In this document: piece by piece, positions 6,128-9,816 of the stretch
How positions within the stretch are numbered: position 1 is the first letter of the stretch
Layout: each line of letters opens with the position of its first letter
Assembly: GCA_046160725.1 (NCBI GenBank)
Contig: JBJXHB010000512.1
Location: forward strand, 1 to 9,816
Length of the DNA stretch: 9,816 nt
Source: JBJXHB01 sp046160725
GTDB taxonomy: Bacteria; Pseudomonadota; Gammaproteobacteria; Burkholderiales; Burkholderiaceae_C
Reading direction: 5' to 3'
Program-made: the position numbers and the translations under genes
Notes under the pieces: generated by a model
Database searches by the model: none
What the model was told of the DNA's origin: nothing
The model's input: the letters and a program-made list of their open reading frames with translations, nothing else

Positions 6128-6705
6128 CAGGTGGCGCCCGTCCAGCGGGCCTCGAAACGACAGCAGTCAGCCCCGGCCGCCATGCACGACGACTCCTGCA
6201 CCACCAGCCGCGCGCCCGGCGGCGCCGGCCGCACGCGGGTCGCCAGGGCGCGCAGCATGCCGGTGATGGGTGCACAGACCGCGACCGCCGGTGTGGCCGC
6301 ATCCATGGACACGTCCGCAAGTGCACCCGCGTTCGCGCCCGCGTCGCCGTCGACCATCAGCCAGCCAGCCGCGAATGGGCTGTGTTGCACCACCAGGTGC
6401 AGCCCGTCCGCATCGGCTTGCAGCATCCAGCGGCCCCAGCCCAGGTCGGCTGCGGCGGCCAGCGTCGCATCGATCAGCGCCTGTGGGTCGCCGGGCGCCG
6501 CCTCTGCATAGGCATCCAGGCTGCGCCCGCCGTGGTACCGCACCACGTCGGCCATGGCCGCCAGCATGGCGCCACGCGCAGCCGGCTCCAGCGCCCGCAG
6601 GGCGCCCATCAGCACGTCCGCCCGCATCAGCAGGTAGCGCCGGTCGCCGTCGCGCACCGCGCCCTGCGCGGTGTCAAAGACCAGGCGCTCGCGCAGCGTG
6701 GTCAC
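6127..6705 (-). CDS. Stand-alone V4R (4-vinyl reductase) domain protein
   Basis: The 192-residue product is cytosolic. Its C-terminal two thirds look like a V4R small-molecule-binding domain. The signs are a LGWGRW segment (88-93), HSPFAAGW (108-115), a pre-cysteine helix around C144 (AVCAPITGML) and the signature ExxCxAxG...CxF (E171, C174, G178, C182, F184). V4R domains occur in BchJ-type proteins and in the sensor part of XylR/DmpR-type activators, where they bind aromatic effectors. Here there is no AAA+ or DNA-binding part, so it is not a regulator of that kind. I start at GTG 6705: AGGGG lies just upstream, the distance to the dctM stop is 8 bases, and the open frame further upstream is antiphase shadow of dctM. 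It overlaps the Rieske gene by one base, so a role with that oxygenase (substrate binding or assembly) is an attractive inference. Confidence 0.78.
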   Translation of the reverse strand: MTTLRERLVFDTAQGAVRDGDRRYLLMRADVLMGALRALEPAARGAMLAAMADVVRYHGGRSLDAYAEAAPGDPQALIDATLAAAADLGWGRWMLQADADGLHLVVQHSPFAAGWLMVDGDAGANAGALADVSMDAATPAVAVCAPITGMLRALATRVRPAPPGARLVVQESSCMAAGADCCRFEARWTGAT

Positions 6706-6713
6706 GAGCGCCC

Positions 6714-8033
6714 CTACTTGCCCAGCAGCAGGCGGGGCAGCCAGGTCGCCAGCCCCGGCACCGCAAGCACAGCCACCACCATCAGAACGCCCATGACCAC
6801 ATAGGGCATCACAGCGGCGAAGATCTGCTGTGTCGGTATGGACGGCGGCGCCACGCCCCGCATGGTGAACAGCAGCAGGCCGAAGGGCGGCGTCAGCAGG
6901 CCCAGCTGCATGCAGATCAGGTACACCACGCCAAACCACAGCGGGTCCCACTGGAAGTGCGCCACCAGCGGCATGAAGAACGGCAGCGTGATCAGCATCA
7001 TGCTGACCTGGTCGACAAAGCAGCCCAGGAACAGCAGGATCAGGATCATCCCGCCCAGCACCATCCAGCTGTCCAGCCCGGCGCCGGCGATCAGCTTGAC
7101 CAGCCCGTTGGTGGCACCGGAGAAGGCCAGGATCTGCGCAAACGTGGTGGCGCCGATGATGATGAACAGGATCACGCCGCTGATGGCCGCGGTGCCGCTC
7201 AGCGCCTGGGCGAAGGCGCGCCAGCTCAGGCTGCGGTACAGCAGGCACACCACCACCGTGGCCAGCGCGCCGATGGCCGCGCTCTCGGTGGGCGTGGCCC
7301 AGCCCGCCGACATGGCCACGATGACCAGGACGAAGATCAGCACCAGTGGCGTCACGTTGACGACCAGCGGGCGCCAGCGTGCCCAGCCGTGCAACGTCTC
7401 ATGGTCATAGGCCGGCGCCCAGCCCGGGCGGCGGCTGGCGGTGAACAGGATCCAGCCGACGAACATCGCGGCCATCAGCATGCCCGGCACCACGCCGGCG
7501 ATCAGCAACCCAGAGATCGAGATGCCGGCCAGGCTGCCCAGCAGCACCGTCAGCGCCGACGGCGGTATCAGCATGTCCACGCCGCCGATGGCCATGATCG
7601 GCCCCATCGCCAGCTGCGGGTGGTAGCCCCGGGCCAGCATCTGCGGCAGCAGCAGGCTGCCCAGCAGCGCGGTGGTGGCGATGGTCGAGCCCGAGATGGC
7701 CGAGAACACCGTGCCGGAGACGATGGCCACCACCGCCAGCCGGCCGGGCACCTGCGGAATGGCCCGGTCGAAGCTGTCGATGGCCTTCATCGCCAGGCCG
7801 GTATGGAACAGCACCTCGCCCATCAGGACGAAGAACGGGATCGGCGTCAGAGAGAAGTTGGTGATCGAGGCCACGCTGTTGCGCACCACCTGGATCAGCC
7901 CACTCTCGCCGCCGAAATAGACGATGGCACCGACCAGGTTGATGGCCAGGAAGGCAAACCCGGCCGGCAAGCCGACCAGCAGCAGCACGGTCAGCAGTCC
8001 GAACAGCACCAGCAGGCTTTGCCACCACAGCAT
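6714..8033 (-). CDS. dctM: TRAP transporter large permease, DctM family
   Basis: The 439-residue product is the main membrane subunit of a tripartite ATP-independent periplasmic transporter. It moves the substrate handed over by DctP, driven by an ion gradient. It is hydrophobic throughout, with about a dozen helices expected. Typical DctM features are IPFFVLMGEVLFHTGLA (65-81), SGSTIATTALLGS (114-126), the LIPPS motif (155-159) and the PG turn at 183-184. The length is normal for the family. GGAG at 8040-8043, six bases before ATG 8033, supports the start. The dctQ gene ends 24 bases upstream and the V4R gene starts 8 bases downstream, which ties uptake to the oxygenase genes. Confidence 0.95.
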   Translation of the reverse strand: MLWWQSLLVLFGLLTVLLLVGLPAGFAFLAINLVGAIVYFGGESGLIQVVRNSVASITNFSLTPIPFFVLMGEVLFHTGLAMKAIDSFDRAIPQVPGRLAVVAIVSGTVFSAISGSTIATTALLGSLLLPQMLARGYHPQLAMGPIMAIGGVDMLIPPSALTVLLGSLAGISISGLLIAGVVPGMLMAAMFVGWILFTASRRPGWAPAYDHETLHGWARWRPLVVNVTPLVLIFVLVIVAMSAGWATPTESAAIGALATVVVCLLYRSLSWRAFAQALSGTAAISGVILFIIIGATTFAQILAFSGATNGLVKLIAGAGLDSWMVLGGMILILLFLGCFVDQVSMMLITLPFFMPLVAHFQWDPLWFGVVYLICMQLGLLTPPFGLLLFTMRGVAPPSIPTQQIFAAVMPYVVMGVLMVVAVLAVPGLATWLPRLLLGK

Positions 8034-8057
8034 GTCAGTCTCCGCTGCCCGGTGGCG

Positions 8058-8594
8058 TCATGACACCGCGCCGCCCACGGCCACCAGGCCCTGCGGCCGG
8101 GCCAGCCGGCGCGCACATTCCAGCGCCAGCAAGCCGAAGCCCAGTGGCATCGGCAGGTACAGCCACCACTCCGGGAACACCAGGGCCTTCAGCACGATGC
8201 TGCCGGCGCGCCGGCTGTCCAGCAGCGTCAGCACCGAATACCAGGTGATGACCAGGCTGACCACCAGCCCCAGCAGCGCCGACAGGCGGTCCACCTGGCG
8301 CTGGGCCGCCGGCGACAGCACCATGCCCAGCAGGTCGAGCCGGATGTGCTGGTTGCGCCACATCAGCCAGGGCGCCGCTGCCAGCGTGGCCACCGGCAGC
8401 GCGTACTCGGTGACCTCGTTGACCCAGGGCAGCGACTTCAGGCCCAGGTTGCGCGTCACCACGTCCCAGCACACCAGCACGGTGATCAGACCCACCGTGG
8501 CCGCTGCGACGGCGCCGCAGGCGCGCATCACCGCGCCGTGCAGCCGCTCGTAGGCGGATGCCGGCGCCGCCGGAGCAGCGTCGTGAGCGCTCAT
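8058..8594 (-). CDS. dctQ: TRAP transporter small permease, DctQ family
   Basis: The 178-residue product is the four-helix small membrane subunit of the TRAP system, which works with DctM. Hydrophobic segments lie near residues 24-44, 64-81, 103-122 and 139-160. The family pattern VTRNLG...WVNEVTEYAL precedes helix two, followed by WRNQHIRLDLL. Alanine and proline enrich the first dozen residues, which are cytoplasmic. At the ATG, AGGA touches the start codon directly, which is an unusually short spacing, so initiation may depend on coupling with dctP or on weak pairing. No better in-frame start is visible nearby. It follows dctP by 37 bases, with a hairpin in between. Confidence 0.92.
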   Translation of the reverse strand: MSAHDAAPAAPASAYERLHGAVMRACGAVAAATVGLITVLVCWDVVTRNLGLKSLPWVNEVTEYALPVATLAAAPWLMWRNQHIRLDLLGMVLSPAAQRQVDRLSALLGLVVSLVITWYSVLTLLDSRRAGSIVLKALVFPEWWLYLPMPLGFGLLALECARRLARPQGLVAVGGAVS

Positions 8595-8606
8595 TCCTGT
8601 GTGGCC

Positions 8607-8622
8607 GGGCCGGGGGCGGCCC
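8607..8622 (-). repeat. GC-rich hairpin between dctP and dctQ
   Basis: GGGCCG (8607-8612) and CGGCCC (8617-8622) are exact 6-bp reverse complements around a four-base loop. The stem is all G-C and lies in the 37-base gap after the dctP stop, with no T tract. A hairpin here is known in transporter operons to protect the upstream binding-protein message and thin out transcription of the permease genes. That role is inferred here from position only. Confidence 0.45.
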
Positions 8623-8631
8623 TGCGGTACA

Positions 8632-9618
8632 TCAAGGCGCCATCATCTGCTTGAGCTTGGGGCCGTTGGCGCCGGTGGAGGCCATGACGCCCGCCCAGCC
8701 GGCCTCCTGCGACAGCGCCAGCATCCGCCTGGCCTCGGCATCCGGCAGCTTGATGACCTGGATGCCGCTGTCGGCCTGGCGCTTGATGTCGGCGGCGGCG
8801 TCCTTGCCGGCCATGTCGGCGTTCAGTGCCTCGATCCAGGGGATCTGTTTGTTCAGGAAGTCGCGCTGGGCCGCGGTGAGGGCATTCCATGACTTGGCGC
8901 TGAAGACGATGCCCAGCTCGATGTTGTAGAAGCCCGGGTCGACCCGGTATTTGGTCTTCTCGTGCCAGCCCAGGTCGAAGATGCCCAGCAATGGCCAGCC
9001 GTAGCCGTCGACCACGCCGCGGTCCAGGGCGGTGAAGACCTCGCCCGGGGCGATCTGCATGACCGACGCCCCCATGCGCGCGAAGAACTCGCGGTAGATC
9101 GGGGCGATGCGGATCTTCAGACCCGTCAGGTCGGCCTTGGCAATCGGCTTGTTCAGGTACAGGTGGTAGGGCACGCCGTCGCCGGTGCGGGCGAAGTAGT
9201 ACAGGCCCTTTTCCAGCATCATCTTGTTCAGCTCGGCTACGGTGCCGTTGCTGCGCATCGTGGCCCAGGGCACGGTCGCGTAGTTCAGCGCCAGGCTCTC
9301 GGGCGACACGCTGGCCAGGAACGAGGTGGTGGTGTTGGACAGGTCGACCACGCTGTTGCGCAAGGCGGCGCCCTGCTCCATGGTCGGGATGGCCTTGGGC
9401 CCGCCGAGGTAGTTGATCTGAACGATGCCCTTGCCCTCGGCATTGACCTTTTGCACCCAGCGTTCGAAGTTCTTCGCGTAGTAGGTGCCTTCCTGGAAGG
9501 CATTGACGGCCTTGAGCGTGACTTCTTGGGCCAGGGCGGTGCTGTTGGCGCCAAGGCCAACGGCCAGGGCCAAGGTGGCCAGCAGGTGGCGGCGCAAGCC
9601 GGGCGATGTGTGGGTCAT
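8632..9618 (-). CDS. dctP: TRAP transporter solute-binding protein, DctP family
   Basis: The 328-residue product is a periplasmic binding protein that delivers substrate to DctQM. A Sec signal peptide is clear: basic LRRH, a hydrophobic stretch at about 12-22, and ALA-QE cleavage after residue 30. The mature part has DctP features: GGPKAIPTMEQGAALRN (72-88), GLKIRI with R170 at the place of the carboxylate-binding arginine, and QIAPGEVFTALDRGVVDG (188-205). This suggests that the ligand carries a carboxylate. The open frame extends to 9702, but AAGGA at 9628-9632 and the signal peptide fix ATG 9618. An unidentified gene ends 90 bases upstream, and dctQ starts 37 bases downstream. Confidence 0.95.
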   Translation of the reverse strand: MTHTSPGLRRHLLATLALAVGLGANSTALAQEVTLKAVNAFQEGTYYAKNFERWVQKVNAEGKGIVQINYLGGPKAIPTMEQGAALRNSVVDLSNTTTSFLASVSPESLALNYATVPWATMRSNGTVAELNKMMLEKGLYYFARTGDGVPYHLYLNKPIAKADLTGLKIRIAPIYREFFARMGASVMQIAPGEVFTALDRGVVDGYGWPLLGIFDLGWHEKTKYRVDPGFYNIELGIVFSAKSWNALTAAQRDFLNKQIPWIEALNADMAGKDAAADIKRQADSGIQVIKLPDAEARRMLALSQEAGWAGVMASTGANGPKLKQMMAP

Positions 9619-9627
9619 GTTGCGATG

Positions 9628-9632
9628 TCCTT
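9628..9632 (-). promoter_or_regulatory. Ribosome binding site of dctP
   Basis: On the minus strand this reads AAGGA, nine bases before ATG 9618. It favours that start over an upstream in-frame ATG at 9702, which would put 28 polar residues ahead of the signal peptide. Confidence 0.7.
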
Positions 9633-9708
9633 GAGGATGAAGGAGCAGGGAATCGGTTTCAGGCGTTGCAGTCGTCAGGCAGGCCGCGTGCAGCGGAATC
9701 AAGTGCGG

Positions 9709-9816
9709 TCAGCCGGCTTTGCCGCGGCCGACCACCACAGGTCGGACCGCGGCGCCCGCAGCGCCCTTCTCGCGGGTGGGCAGCACCATGGTGCAGCCGG
9801 TGTTGACGCCATCACG
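9709..9816 (-). CDS. 3' end of an unidentified gene, cut by the window edge
   Basis: The minus strand is open from the right edge to a TGA at 9711-9709, giving 35 residues: RDGVNTGCTMVLPTREKG and then a small-residue tail ending VVVGRGKAG. The reading frame has the strong third-position G/C bias of its neighbours, and it stops 90 bases before dctP, so I take it as the real C-terminus of the preceding gene in the train. I do not recognise the family. Nothing visible shows a terminator between it and dctP, so the two could share a transcript. Confidence 0.55.
   Translation of the reverse strand, partial: RDGVNTGCTMVLPTREKGAAGAAVRPVVVGRGKAG

Noticed and set aside
6706..7248. N-terminal extension of the V4R open frame
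   Set aside because: It runs antiphase through dctM and has low-complexity composition. GTG 6705 with AGGGG upstream gives a domain-length protein.
4670..8063. Very long plus-strand open frames (about 600 residues each at 4670-6511 and 6270-8063), and similar ones at 288-1373, 1997-3307 and 3679-4914
   Set aside because: They are antisense to well-supported genes, are dominated by Gln, Arg, His and Ala typical of shadow frames in GC-rich DNA, and carry no recognisable motif.
9606..9806. Plus-strand 66-residue open frame near the right edge
   Set aside because: It is antisense to the dctP start and to the partial gene end, with no ribosome site and no family resemblance.

Overview
The window comes from a high-GC proteobacterial chromosome. 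Strong third-position G/C bias, Shine-Dalgarno sites of the AAGGAG/GGAG type, tight operon packing and a TRAP transporter next to oxygenase genes all fit Burkholderiales or a close relative. That placement is an inference from style, not from a marker gene. No mobile element, CRISPR array, tRNA or rRNA is visible.

Layout. Bases 1-258 are a non-coding leader with one strong inverted repeat (122-145). A plus-strand gene at 259-609 encodes a small multidrug resistance (SMR) protein of the guanidinium-exporter (Gdx/SugE) subfamily. Everything else is one long minus-strand gene train that converges on it; the two facing stop codons sit in opposite arms of an inverted repeat at 603-639. In transcription order (right to left) the train holds: the last 35 codons of an unidentified gene (9816-9709); the three genes of a TRAP transporter, dctP, dctQ and dctM (9618-6714); a stand-alone V4R-domain protein (6705-6127); a Rieske non-heme iron oxygenase alpha subunit (6127-4826); a transglutaminase-like cysteine-fold protein (4788-4114); a short-chain dehydrogenase of the peroxisomal MFE-2 type (4103-3189); an SCP2-type thiolase (3133-1871); and a soluble cytochrome P450 (1874-633). 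Gaps are 8 to 90 bases. Two junctions overlap (TGATG at V4R/Rieske, TTGA at thiolase/P450), so at least parts of the train are cotranscribed and translationally coupled. No promoter for the train is visible; it probably lies beyond the right edge.

Reading of the system. The TRAP binding protein suggests uptake of an organic acid. The Rieske enzyme and the P450 would oxygenate it, and the MFE-2-like dehydrogenase and SCP2-type thiolase would carry out beta-oxidation-like steps on a CoA ester. This resembles, in gene content only, clusters for steroids, diterpenoids and other cyclic or branched carboxylic acids. The substrate cannot be read from sequence. The unusual members are the V4R protein coupled to the Rieske gene and the transglutaminase-like protein inside a CoA-thioester operon. 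No ferredoxin, reductase, CoA ligase, Rieske beta subunit, DUF35 partner or regulator of a recognised family is in the window.
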